Positions 49,831 through 58,167 of a stretch of 64,000 nucleotides of DNA are shown in pieces. The position numbers and the translations under genes were made by a program. The DNA is from JAJZXY01 sp046706185. Lineage in GTDB: Archaea > Thermoplasmatota > Thermoplasmata > Sysuiplasmatales > Sysuiplasmataceae. The stretch covers positions 1-64,000 of the forward strand of contig JBJKPR010000003.1 of the NCBI GenBank assembly GCA_046706185.1. The letters are read 5' to 3'. A model generated the notes under the pieces. That model searched no databases, was not told where the DNA came from, and saw only the letters and a list, made by a program, of their open reading frames with translations. Position 1 is the first letter of the stretch. Each line of letters begins with the position of its first letter.

Positions 49831-50576
49831 ATTCAAGATACACAGACTTCAGGATGCTTCATTTGAAGAGGAGCCTTACCTCCAGCAGGTCATACCTGAT
49901 CCTGGGCCTGGCCATTCCGATCATGGTGATGCTGCTTCTTTTCCTTGAAGGCAGGTCAATTCCTGGCTCGACAATTGCCCGAACGTATGGTCTTCCCGCG
50001 TCAACGAGCGGTGGAGCTGTCCTTGTAGCAACTCTCGCCCCGGCTATAATCCCGCTTGCTGCAGTGATAGGTTCATTCTCGCCGCTGCTCCTTTTCGTCA
50101 ATGACAGGTCGAGGGGTGTTTATGAGTATCTGCTCGCATACGGCAAGAAACCCTCAGATATTTTCTCGGCGCTCATCCTGAGCGTGCTAATCATATCAGT
50201 CATTCTTACAACCGTTCCGCTTACGCTCTCTGCGGTTCTAATCTACCTCACTGGCCCCTTCTTGCTTCCGCCTTTTGCAGACGAGGCGGTCATATACGTC
50301 CTGCCTGTAAGCCTCGTTGCCCCGCTTTTCGTCTCAGGCATAGCGGCAACGTGGGTCTCGCTGACAAAGCGTGTACAGTTTGTCAACAGCCCGATAGGAA
50401 TTGCGCCAATGTTCGGCCTGGCGCCTGTCCTCCTGGTGCTGCTCATCTCACAACTGGACCGTGGAAAGGACGTCCTGATAGTCATGGGGGTTGCTTCCGT
50501 GCTAATGGTTGTTGCAACGGCCGCCATCTTCTTGCTCGCAGCAAGGCTGCTAAGAGGAGAAAGGTTCATAGTATGA
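49827..50576 (+). CDS. ABC transporter permease (ABC-2-like)
   Basis: 249 residues with six hydrophobic helices. N-terminal LKRSLTSSRSYLILGLAIPIMV, then an extracellular loop PGSTIARTYGLPASTSG, a cytoplasmic LVNDRSRGVYEYLLAYGKKPS loop that is typical of the ATPase contact, and a C-terminal RLLRGERFIV. Two-gene ATPase-permease pairs like this usually export. Coupled to the zinc-ribbon gene by an ATGA overlap. No recognisable substrate. Confidence 0.85.
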   Translation: MNSRYTDFRMLHLKRSLTSSRSYLILGLAIPIMVMLLLFLEGRSIPGSTIARTYGLPASTSGGAVLVATLAPAIIPLAAVIGSFSPLLLFVNDRSRGVYEYLLAYGKKPSDIFSALILSVLIISVILTTVPLTLSAVLIYLTGPFLLPPFADEAVIYVLPVSLVAPLFVSGIAATWVSLTKRVQFVNSPIGIAPMFGLAPVLLVLLISQLDRGKDVLIVMGVASVLMVVATAAIFLLAARLLRGERFIV

Positions 50577-50645
50577 GAAAGGAGGGGCTGAACAGTATAG
50601 AGACAAGGAATATACATTCTGGAATAGAGTCAATAACGACCTGAA

Positions 50646-50939
50646 ATGACTGGTGAAGGTACAAAGGCAGAGCAGCAGGCAGGGACCCAATGGGCAACGG
50701 GCGAAAAGAAGCAGGCAAAGCGATATGAGGGGCCACTGGCACCGGTAGTAGCTTCGATTCTCGGCGTGATGGCATGGTGTATTTTCATAATGTTCTTCGC
50801 ACTCTACTGGTCCGTCGGCTTCAACCTTTTCCAGAACCTGATCGTGACTGTCGTCTCACTCATAATCACAGGCCTCGCGATCGGGCTCATGTGGGTGATA
50901 CTTGGTCCGAAGGGCGCGTGGAGAGGCGGCTGGGGCTGA
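50646..50939 (+). CDS. Small membrane protein of unknown function
   Basis: 97 residues: a polar start MTGEGTKAEQQAGTQWATGE, then two helices (PVVASILGVMAWCIFIMFFAL and NLIVTVVSLIITGLAIGLM), and a Gly/Trp-rich tail AWRGGWG. It follows the ABC operon by 69 nt, so it may be cotranscribed. No motif recognised. Confidence 0.65.
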   Translation: MTGEGTKAEQQAGTQWATGEKKQAKRYEGPLAPVVASILGVMAWCIFIMFFALYWSVGFNLFQNLIVTVVSLIITGLAIGLMWVILGPKGAWRGGWG

Positions 50940-51154
50940 ATCAAAGGCAAGAGACGGTTTTCCCAGGCAAGCTGAACAGCAGTAGGCATGGCTGGCACGG
51001 CGCCTGCGCATGCGGTGCAACAGACCTGGCGTCATGAGTCCAGCTGCAGCCAGCATGTAATATTAGCATGGCACGCAGTGTTCACACGGCACAGATTTGC
51101 TGCATGTAGTCAAAATTCTAATACTGACTTTGTCTTGATGGTGCGGGGAGAAAA

Positions 51155-53512
51155 ATGAAGCTGTTGTCTTTGCTTGTGGCAGTGATTGTCGTGATGGCAG
51201 GCGCTGGTCTTGTTGCCCTGACTTTTCATGCACCGCAATCCTCGACCGGAGTGGTCGGGGCGGCCGTTTCCGGAGGGGCCGTCTCCACGCCGTCGACGTC
51301 CAGGGCAGGTGCGGTTCTCAGCCAGCTGAACGAGAACAATGTTCCGAGCAGTTATGCATTCCTGCCCAATTTCAATGCAAGAGCCATTGTGGCGGGCAAC
51401 ACAGTGGAACCGTTGTACGGCGCATCTCCTGCGCCAATGGGCATAGGCGACTTTGGGCTGGTGAACACAAGCTCCGGCTTAGTCGGCTACAATACAACGA
51501 CTTCAAGCGTCGAGGGCTCACTCACGCTCAACTCGATGCAGCCGTTCTATCTGCTGAACGACGCACCGCAGAGCGTCACCGTCCAGCTGAACACTGTACT
51601 TGACAATGTGACACTCTTCGGAAGTCCAAACTATGTCTTCTGGACGCAGAATGTGCTCTTCTATTCACAGAGGACACATACACTGACGTTTCTCGATAAC
51701 ATCTGGAATTTCTCCAGCCCAAGCTTCACTTTCACCGCAACCAGCCTTTACAACTACAGCGGCAACGAGGTCGCACCAGTATTCTACTACACACTTGGGC
51801 CGACCATAAACGTGAGCTATCCTTTTACCGTGAACCTCTATCTAAATGCGACTGTCATCGGCCAGAGAAGTGCTGTCTTCTTCAATTACTCGATTTCATC
51901 CCCTACACTCTCCAGCTCCCTTTCAGGCTCATATGACAGGGTAATCTTCAATTCTCTTCCGGCGAGCCAGCAACCGGCGGTCGCACCGCAGTTCCTGATA
52001 AGCGGCACAACACTCACTCCCACCGGTTACCTGCTTTACGATGCCGAGCTTATGATCGGAGGGCCAGGTGGAGGCAGCACAACCTCCATTTACAACATAA
52101 ACGGGAACATGCGACTCATGCTTCTTGACACTAGCACCGGCACATACACGAATGTCAGGTCGGCATACGACTTCGGAACTGACACGGGAGAAACCTCGGA
52201 AGGGATTGCGGTGTCGTGGACTGGCAGCGCAGTTGCCTATTTGACGCCAGGTCCGTCGCTTCTGTATGGAATGTGGAATGTCTCTTCTCCGTCGATGGGG
52301 ACGCCGGAGACGTTTTCGGGCACGGTAACACCATCCAACTCATTCATCTTTGCAGGCGCGGGCGGTTCGTTCAACGAAAGCACCGCAGCATGGGTGCCGA
52401 TACACCCCGACGGGTCATTCTCATTCATGCTGCCGCAGGGTGTCTACACCGGTGCTGCCCTTATGAGCTATCATGAGCCGCAGTACGGCATCGAAATGGC
52501 CAGCGGAATGGACATTGTCCTTGCAGCTGACGAATCACTGGGCATATACACTCCACTGTATGCGTTCAACAATCAGCAGCTCGGACTGCTCGCCTCTTCC
52601 GGGGCAGGGACAGTCGCCAGCCCGTACATGATTAACGGTAACGGCGTGAGCACGGTGAACCAGCTCTTCTCCGAGCTTAACGATTTCCTCTTCCCTGTCT
52701 TCCCGGGTGTCCTGTTCATGAACACATCGGCGTATGTTGCGCTGAACTCCCTGCCCTCTATGTACATTCAGTACATGCAGTCGCTCCTGCCCGAGCTCGA
52801 ATACTACGGGCTGCCCACATCGAACTACATGCCGTTCGAATTCTACAATGCATCAAATGCAAGTGTCCTCAGCTCCCCCTTCATAAGCGGCTGGTATCCA
52901 TTCTTCCTCTACGGGTTCCCAGTTGCAAACCTGCTGATCTGGAACTCGACTCACATGCTTGTGGGCGGAAACTACTTCTCAAGCATGGGAAGTTCTGCAC
53001 TAATATTCAACAGCACCAGTGTGCTTGTCTGGGGAAACGTATTCGCGGAGAACCCGATTGCGGGGACCTCTATAAGCCACCCAAGCAGGTACTTCCAGTA
53101 CGAGCTTTCGCCCATCTACCCGGCAGCAGTACCCACCGGTCTTTCTGTTTTCTCATCCGGCGACACGATATACAACAATGCGTTCATGGTCCAGCTTCCA
53201 GCGATGAGTCCTGATTTCAACATATACACATTCGGAGGGGCGAACTACATGGATGTGTGGAACGTGCCCTTTGTTCTTGTGGGAAGCGCATCGCCAACAA
53301 GCTTCAACGGGTTTGTCATACCTGCAGCGAGCATAACGGGCGGCGCATACATAGGCGGCAATTTCTGGTACAACTACAGTCCGAGGGGATCTCTGCATCT
53401 GCCTTTCAGCGATGACGGCTGGATTGCAAACGGTGGGGACTACGTGCCTCTTGTGCTCGGCAATCCCAATTCAAGCAGCTACAACAGCGTACTCCAGCCT
53501 CTGGCGGTGTAG
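51155..53512 (+). CDS. Thermopsin-like secreted protein with beta-helix-like C-terminus
   Basis: 785 residues. An N-terminal signal/anchor (LLSLLVAVIVVMAGAGLVAL) is followed from about residue 60 by a thermopsin domain (peptidase family A5, acid protease): APMGIGDFGLVNTSSGLVGY, QLNTVLDNVTLFGSPNYVFW, FLDNIWNFSS, GSYDRVIFNSLPAS, YDAELMIGGPGGGST and YDFGTDTGETSEGIAVSW. The last 200 residues have WNSTHMLVGGNYFSSMGSSA and GNVFAENP repeats that look like a right-handed beta-helix (NosD-type), ending in GGNFWYNYSP. There is no C-terminal membrane anchor, so it is probably released. Many N-x-S/T sites. The active-site residues of A5 are not firmly known to me; proteolytic activity is therefore inferred. 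Upstream, GGGGAG is 5 nt before the ATG. Confidence 0.85.
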   Translation: MKLLSLLVAVIVVMAGAGLVALTFHAPQSSTGVVGAAVSGGAVSTPSTSRAGAVLSQLNENNVPSSYAFLPNFNARAIVAGNTVEPLYGASPAPMGIGDFGLVNTSSGLVGYNTTTSSVEGSLTLNSMQPFYLLNDAPQSVTVQLNTVLDNVTLFGSPNYVFWTQNVLFYSQRTHTLTFLDNIWNFSSPSFTFTATSLYNYSGNEVAPVFYYTLGPTINVSYPFTVNLYLNATVIGQRSAVFFNYSISSPTLSSSLSGSYDRVIFNSLPASQQPAVAPQFLISGTTLTPTGYLLYDAELMIGGPGGGSTTSIYNINGNMRLMLLDTSTGTYTNVRSAYDFGTDTGETSEGIAVSWTGSAVAYLTPGPSLLYGMWNVSSPSMGTPETFSGTVTPSNSFIFAGAGGSFNESTAAWVPIHPDGSFSFMLPQGVYTGAALMSYHEPQYGIEMASGMDIVLAADESLGIYTPLYAFNNQQLGLLASSGAGTVASPYMINGNGVSTVNQLFSELNDFLFPVFPGVLFMNTSAYVALNSLPSMYIQYMQSLLPELEYYGLPTSNYMPFEFYNASNASVLSSPFISGWYPFFLYGFPVANLLIWNSTHMLVGGNYFSSMGSSALIFNSTSVLVWGNVFAENPIAGTSISHPSRYFQYELSPIYPAAVPTGLSVFSSGDTIYNNAFMVQLPAMSPDFNIYTFGGANYMDVWNVPFVLVGSASPTSFNGFVIPAASITGGAYIGGNFWYNYSPRGSLHLPFSDDGWIANGGDYVPLVLGNPNSSSYNSVLQPLAV

Positions 53513-53705
53513 GGGGCACGGTAGCAAGAGTAGTTTGGCCAGGCACCTTCAATGCATTTCAGGGTCAGGGCAGCCTCGGTTGCAGACATTGGGGCGGCAA
53601 ACCTGGCGGATGAAACTGCAGACGTCCGTTCCAGGAATGCCTCACGATAATTCGAAGCTCATCAAATAACACTCATATAGTGGATGCATCCCACCTTCGT
53701 GACAT

Positions 53706-54236
53706 ATGAAGGCAAAAGTGATAGGGGCGATCATAGCGGTGGTGCTAATCGCAGGCGGAGGCGTCTATTACTTCGGCTTCTACAACACAGGTGGAACGCT
53801 GAGGGTAAACGTGACTGACCCGATGCCTGTCGGCTGGAGCGCTGTCTATGTCAACATATCGTCTGTTTCGATACACAACTCCACGGGCGGGGGCAGCAAT
53901 GCATACACGAAGACATTCTCGACGCCAGTGACGATCAACCTGGCGAACGCGACAAACCAGTCACTCTTCCTGACAAGTCTGAGCCTTCCTGCAGGACACT
54001 ACCAGATGATCAGGCTGACAATCACAGGTGCGTACGGCGTCTTCAATGGTGCGGACACACCACAGACATACAAGCTATCTCTCGTGAACGGCACAGTTGA
54101 CATAGCGGGGCAATTCACCATAACGAAAGGCTCAACCACAACGGTCACACTTGACTTCAACAGCGCACAGGCAATACACGGAGACACTACAACAGGCTTC
54201 ACGATGACCCCCGTCGTTGCCATGTCTGTCGGATGA
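53706..54236 (+). CDS. DUF4382-like secreted or lipid-anchored protein
   Basis: 176 residues. N-terminal anchor VIGAIIAVVLIAGGGVYYFG, then GTLRVNVTDPMPVGWSAVYV, the opening of DUF4382 domains, and beta-strand pattern through GQFTITKGSTTTVTLDFNSA and a C-terminal TPVVAMSVG. About four N-glycosylation sites. It faces the outside of the cell. No cysteine lipobox at the anchor. Function unknown; the domain also occurs in cell-surface proteins of other archaea and bacteria. Promoter-like CTCATATAG lies 40 nt before the ATG. Confidence 0.8.
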   Translation: MKAKVIGAIIAVVLIAGGGVYYFGFYNTGGTLRVNVTDPMPVGWSAVYVNISSVSIHNSTGGGSNAYTKTFSTPVTINLANATNQSLFLTSLSLPAGHYQMIRLTITGAYGVFNGADTPQTYKLSLVNGTVDIAGQFTITKGSTTTVTLDFNSAQAIHGDTTTGFTMTPVVAMSVG

Positions 54237-54395
54237 TCGGAGATACCCGCAATTCCTTGACAAACCTATTACTCCCTTTCTTGTGCGCATGTGCTGGATT
54301 ATGGCTGAATTTATCTGATGCCTGTTTCTCAGGCGGTTATCCTGTTTCTTGCGTCAGCTTCAAGAACCAGCAGCGATCTTGATTTGCGATGACAC

Positions 54396-55166
54396 ATGGT
54401 CGAGGACAGCCCTAGCCGCACAACGACGATGCTTGAGGAGCTTTCGATGAATGCCTGGCCCTCGTTGCAAACTGTTGTTTACGATGGCTGGATCTTGAGG
54501 TTTTCGGAAGGTTATTCGAGAAGAGCCAACTCATGCCATCCACTTTATCAGGGCTTTGTCGACCCGATGGAGAAGATAGCGCTCTGCGAGGAGCTATACA
54601 GAGGGAAGGGGCTCAGGCCGGCCTTCAAGCTCACCGGTTGTTCCTTGCCCCCCACCCTGGGTCAAATGCTTGAGAAGAAGGGATATGCACGCAGCGCAGA
54701 GACTTCTGTCCAGGTCCTGGAACTTGCAGAACTGGATGGCGCAGGTGAGACAGGAGACATCAATCTTTCGGACAGGCTCGAAGACGGGTGGCTTGGTTCG
54801 TTCTGCAGTATGAGCGGGATAGACGAAGAAAGGAAGGCTGTTGCCTCAAAAATGATGTCGAGCATCATCCCAGGCAGGAAGTTCGCTTCAATAGCAGACA
54901 GCAGAGGAGAAATAGTTGCCTGCGGACTTGCAGTGAAACAGGGCAGGTTTGTCGGTCTCTTTGACATAGTGACGGGGCGCGACCACAGAAGAAAGGGGCT
55001 CGGAAGGAGGCTGACATCCGGCCTTCTTGCGTGGGGAAGGGGTGCGGGGGCGGAGAGAGCGTACCTTCAGGTCATGACTGACAATGCTCCTGCCCTGAGC
55101 CTCTATGCGGGCTTCGGGTTCAGGGAAGCGTACCGCTACTGGTACACGACAGCCAGTCTTCTATGA
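54396..55166 (+). CDS. GNAT N-acetyltransferase (tandem-type, ~250 residues)
   Basis: 256 residues. N-terminal domain has LNAWPSLQ-type motif ELSMNAWPSLQTVVYDGWIL then RFSEGYSRRANSCHPLY, which is found in one subgroup of two-domain GNAT enzymes. The catalytic C-terminal domain has FDIVTGRDHRRKGLGRRLTSGLLAWG as acetyl-CoA loop (R/QxxGxG/A) and YLQVMTDNAPALSLYAGFGF. Substrate unknown. ATG 54396; MLEELSM, codon 12, is an alternative start. Confidence 0.85.
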   Translation: MVEDSPSRTTTMLEELSMNAWPSLQTVVYDGWILRFSEGYSRRANSCHPLYQGFVDPMEKIALCEELYRGKGLRPAFKLTGCSLPPTLGQMLEKKGYARSAETSVQVLELAELDGAGETGDINLSDRLEDGWLGSFCSMSGIDEERKAVASKMMSSIIPGRKFASIADSRGEIVACGLAVKQGRFVGLFDIVTGRDHRRKGLGRRLTSGLLAWGRGAGAERAYLQVMTDNAPALSLYAGFGFREAYRYWYTTASLL

Positions 55167-55216
55167 CTGTTACAGCCGACGCCGGATATCATCAGCGACA
55201 TGTGGATGGAAGAGCT

Positions 55217-57895
55217 TCAGGAGGTACGGCCCTGATCAGGGCCACCCTCCTCCGCATCCGGTGAAGCTTCCGGATGTTCGGGAGATGCCGAAGCAGCCGT
55301 TCCCGGCTGCCCGTCGGGCTCGGCCGCTTCACGCACTCCGCCAACAGTCAGTGCGCCTCGTTTCGTTCTCCATTTCCTGAATGAAGAGTATTCAGAGTAT
55401 ATCGCAAGCGCCATGAAAAGTGTCGGGAGCAAATAGGAGGGGACGAGTATCTCGATGTACGGGGTGGACGGCGAGTAGTAGGATATGAGCCCGTAGAGCG
55501 CTTTGCCCAGGTACGGAGGAAACATGGTGAACAGCAGCGTGCCAGCCACGCTCACCTGAGTGACTGGAGACAGCAGTACGAAGGTGTGTGCGCCCGAAGA
55601 GAATGAGTACGTCATTCGCGGAAGCACATAAACACCTGAATGTGGGACGCCGAAGCTGAAGTGAGCATCGAACGACTGGCCCGGAGAAAGTGCGCTTGTG
55701 TTCTGATAGGACATACCGGCCAGGCTTGTGGAGAGGCCTGACTGCAGCTCCTGGATACCAGGGAAGAAGACGGAAAGGCCGTTGACTGTAGAGTTGCCCA
55801 TGTTGCTGACCACAGCGCTTACAGACAGCGTATCACCTGTTGCTGAGCTGGAGCTGGAGATGACCACTTCGGGTGGCAGAGGAGAGGAGAAGGTTAGGGT
55901 CGTGCTCGGGCTGATCTGGTTCTGGGCTGACACGTTGATAACAGTCCATCCGGAGGAGTTCACCGAACCGTTGACGTACTGCAAATTGTCAGTGAAGACA
56001 GTCCCGTTGAAACCCGACGGGAATGCCGCCGCGTTCAGATCATTGTAGCCGCTGGGCGTGAGTATTTCAAGTGATGATAACGATGCAGTGGGGCTGAAGG
56101 AAACGGGGCTTGAGCCTATGACGGCTGAGAGGGGAAGCGAGTGAAAACCGGATCCGAAGGCGAAGTCGCTCTTGTAGAAAAGCCCGAAGCAGAATGATAT
56201 GCTGCCTGATGGAAGAGAGAAAAGGGATGATGGACCGGCTGTTCCGTTCTGGGGCAGGAATCCTGAAAGACCTGCGTAGCCCACTGCAAGTAACCCGGAG
56301 CATGACCCATACTTGGTGGCGCTGAAAAGCGAGCCCGATATCAGCTGTGAGGAAAGGCTGCCGACCAGGCCGTCCGGGTGAAGCGTGGGCAGGTAGGAGC
56401 CCGCAAGGCCGGAAGCCGACTTTTCGGCCGGAGCGTTAGTTCCATAAATGAAAAGGGCAGTTCCTGAGGACACCGGTGACGAGGCATTGCCGGAGGCAGA
56501 GGATCCGCCGGGGAATAACCCGGAAAGCGGGGTGTTCGACGAGATATTGGCCATTTCCACAATGAGACTGAAGTGTTCGCCAGTCACGTTTGAGTAGTAT
56601 GACACCTGCTCGTCTGCCACCTTTTGGGCTGAAAGGGGACCAGGATTGATCGAAATGAAAAGCAGCCCGGTCGGGATAAGCGGGATGAGGGAGGATGGCG
56701 AAACTGGAAAGCCTGATGAGCCGGAGCTGTTCAGAGGCAGGTTGAGGAGACTGGCGAGCGGCATGTCAACAAGGTTCTGGTCAAGCAGGAGAAGTGACAG
56801 CCCGACCTGGGAATTCCCTGTGATGGAGCTCTGTGGAAGAGAGTAGTTCGAGGCGAATGCAAAACCTGAATAAAGGTTGCCATCTGAGGATATCAGGCTG
56901 GTGGATGCTTCCTCGTATGCTCCTTGAGCAGTGCTGACGTGTGCGATAGCGTCAACTGGAGAGGCTGTTTGCCCTGGCACATGGCTGGACACGAGACGAA
57001 GAACTGCCCCCTTCATTTCAGCGAATTTCACAAGCGCGCCGGCATACGGAATGCCCATCCCCGACGAAGCATGCAGGGTGGATGGTTGCGTTGATCCGAT
57101 GCCGTTCTGAGCCTGGGCATGAAACGTCCCTCCTGACAATCCCGATATGATAATACTCAGGGCCACCACAAGGGCAGCTAACGCAACGGCATTACTTGCC
57201 ATCCTGCGCGGTTTGACGGAGGGGGAGTCTTCGAGGCTTACTATGTACTTCCGAGTGTAGTGTGCAACCAGCGAAGCAGTAATTAGCGAAACAGCAAAGG
57301 TCAGCATGTTGGTCAGGATTAACGGCAGGGCATATGTCGTGAAGAGGTTAGCGTATGACTGTGTCAGTGAAGATGAGCCCGAAATTGTGCCAAGACGCGG
57401 CAGCAGGCTTAGGAGTGTCTGGAAAAACTGGGAAATCACAGGCTCCGAAAGAAGAGTGAGTATGTTTGTGCCCGATGGTGGCGTCGGAATTGGAGGCAGC
57501 GACGGGAGTCCAGGCAGGGGAGAGGTGCCACCTGGTGGCGATCCGCCCATTGTGCCCATGAGGGATGGCAGCAAACCGATGACTGCGCCAAGGATACCCA
57601 CGAGCAGTATCGCCCAGCATGCGAAGTACACAGAGATCATTGAGACGATGGATCCCTTCACACGCCTGACAGACAGGCCGACCACTATTCCCACCGCGAC
57701 CCAGGAAAATATCACGATCGGATAAATCAGCGGATCTCCCAGCAGCAGGAAGAAAAGACCGAGCATGAGAGCAACGCTGCTTCCGAAGTACGGGGAGAAC
57801 CAGTTGACAATCGGAGAGTAATATGGGGAGAGAAGATAGTAGCCAATGATCACAGCCGTGGTGGTACCGAACACAAATCCTGAGAATTTACCCAT
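55217..57895 (-). CDS. Large polytopic membrane protein with extracellular domain, unknown
   Basis: 892 residues. Residues 1-115: three or four helices. 115-165: Pro/Gly-rich loop (GGSPPGGTSPLPGLPSLPP). Around 190-255 two more helices, then a large outside domain (about 260-790) rich in Ser, Gly and N-x-S/T sites, with no recognisable repeat apart from SSSLSG-like beta segments. A C-terminal helix pair (VPSYLLPTLFMALAIYSEYS, about 815-840) and a charged, Glu/Pro-rich cytosolic tail of about 45 residues close it. Located between DUF4382/GNAT genes and a giant thermopsin protein. No family recognised; a secretion or cell-surface assembly role is possible but unproven. TATA ATTATTAAATACG at about 57918-57930. 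Confidence 0.75.
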   Translation of the reverse strand: MGKFSGFVFGTTTAVIIGYYLLSPYYSPIVNWFSPYFGSSVALMLGLFFLLLGDPLIYPIVIFSWVAVGIVVGLSVRRVKGSIVSMISVYFACWAILLVGILGAVIGLLPSLMGTMGGSPPGGTSPLPGLPSLPPIPTPPSGTNILTLLSEPVISQFFQTLLSLLPRLGTISGSSSLTQSYANLFTTYALPLILTNMLTFAVSLITASLVAHYTRKYIVSLEDSPSVKPRRMASNAVALAALVVALSIIISGLSGGTFHAQAQNGIGSTQPSTLHASSGMGIPYAGALVKFAEMKGAVLRLVSSHVPGQTASPVDAIAHVSTAQGAYEEASTSLISSDGNLYSGFAFASNYSLPQSSITGNSQVGLSLLLLDQNLVDMPLASLLNLPLNSSGSSGFPVSPSSLIPLIPTGLLFISINPGPLSAQKVADEQVSYYSNVTGEHFSLIVEMANISSNTPLSGLFPGGSSASGNASSPVSSGTALFIYGTNAPAEKSASGLAGSYLPTLHPDGLVGSLSSQLISGSLFSATKYGSCSGLLAVGYAGLSGFLPQNGTAGPSSLFSLPSGSISFCFGLFYKSDFAFGSGFHSLPLSAVIGSSPVSFSPTASLSSLEILTPSGYNDLNAAAFPSGFNGTVFTDNLQYVNGSVNSSGWTVINVSAQNQISPSTTLTFSSPLPPEVVISSSSSATGDTLSVSAVVSNMGNSTVNGLSVFFPGIQELQSGLSTSLAGMSYQNTSALSPGQSFDAHFSFGVPHSGVYVLPRMTYSFSSGAHTFVLLSPVTQVSVAGTLLFTMFPPYLGKALYGLISYYSPSTPYIEILVPSYLLPTLFMALAIYSEYSSFRKWRTKRGALTVGGVREAAEPDGQPGTAASASPEHPEASPDAEEGGPDQGRTS

Positions 57896-58167
57896 TGGCC
57901 CCCGCTGGTAAATTTATCTGTGCGTATTTAATAATATCCGGACAGTTTCCTGCTGTAACATGTGTGGATGGCTGCGTCAGGAGCCGCAGTAATGATGCCT
58001 CTGCATTCCCATGCACAGGCAGTGCTGCCCGGACAGGGCGATCCGCGACCATTCTGCGCCCACGGGCGCATATGATCGGGGAACATTGCCGCAGGCAATT
58101 CTGCAGACGACTGGAAGCATGCTTGACCTGGCGCGGATTGCAGCAGATGGGTGACAGGGGACGTGGG

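Noticed and set aside
54237..54395. Gap before the GNAT gene checked for small RNA or ORF
   Set aside because: Only loosely AT-rich stretches; no stable fold or coding frame stood out.
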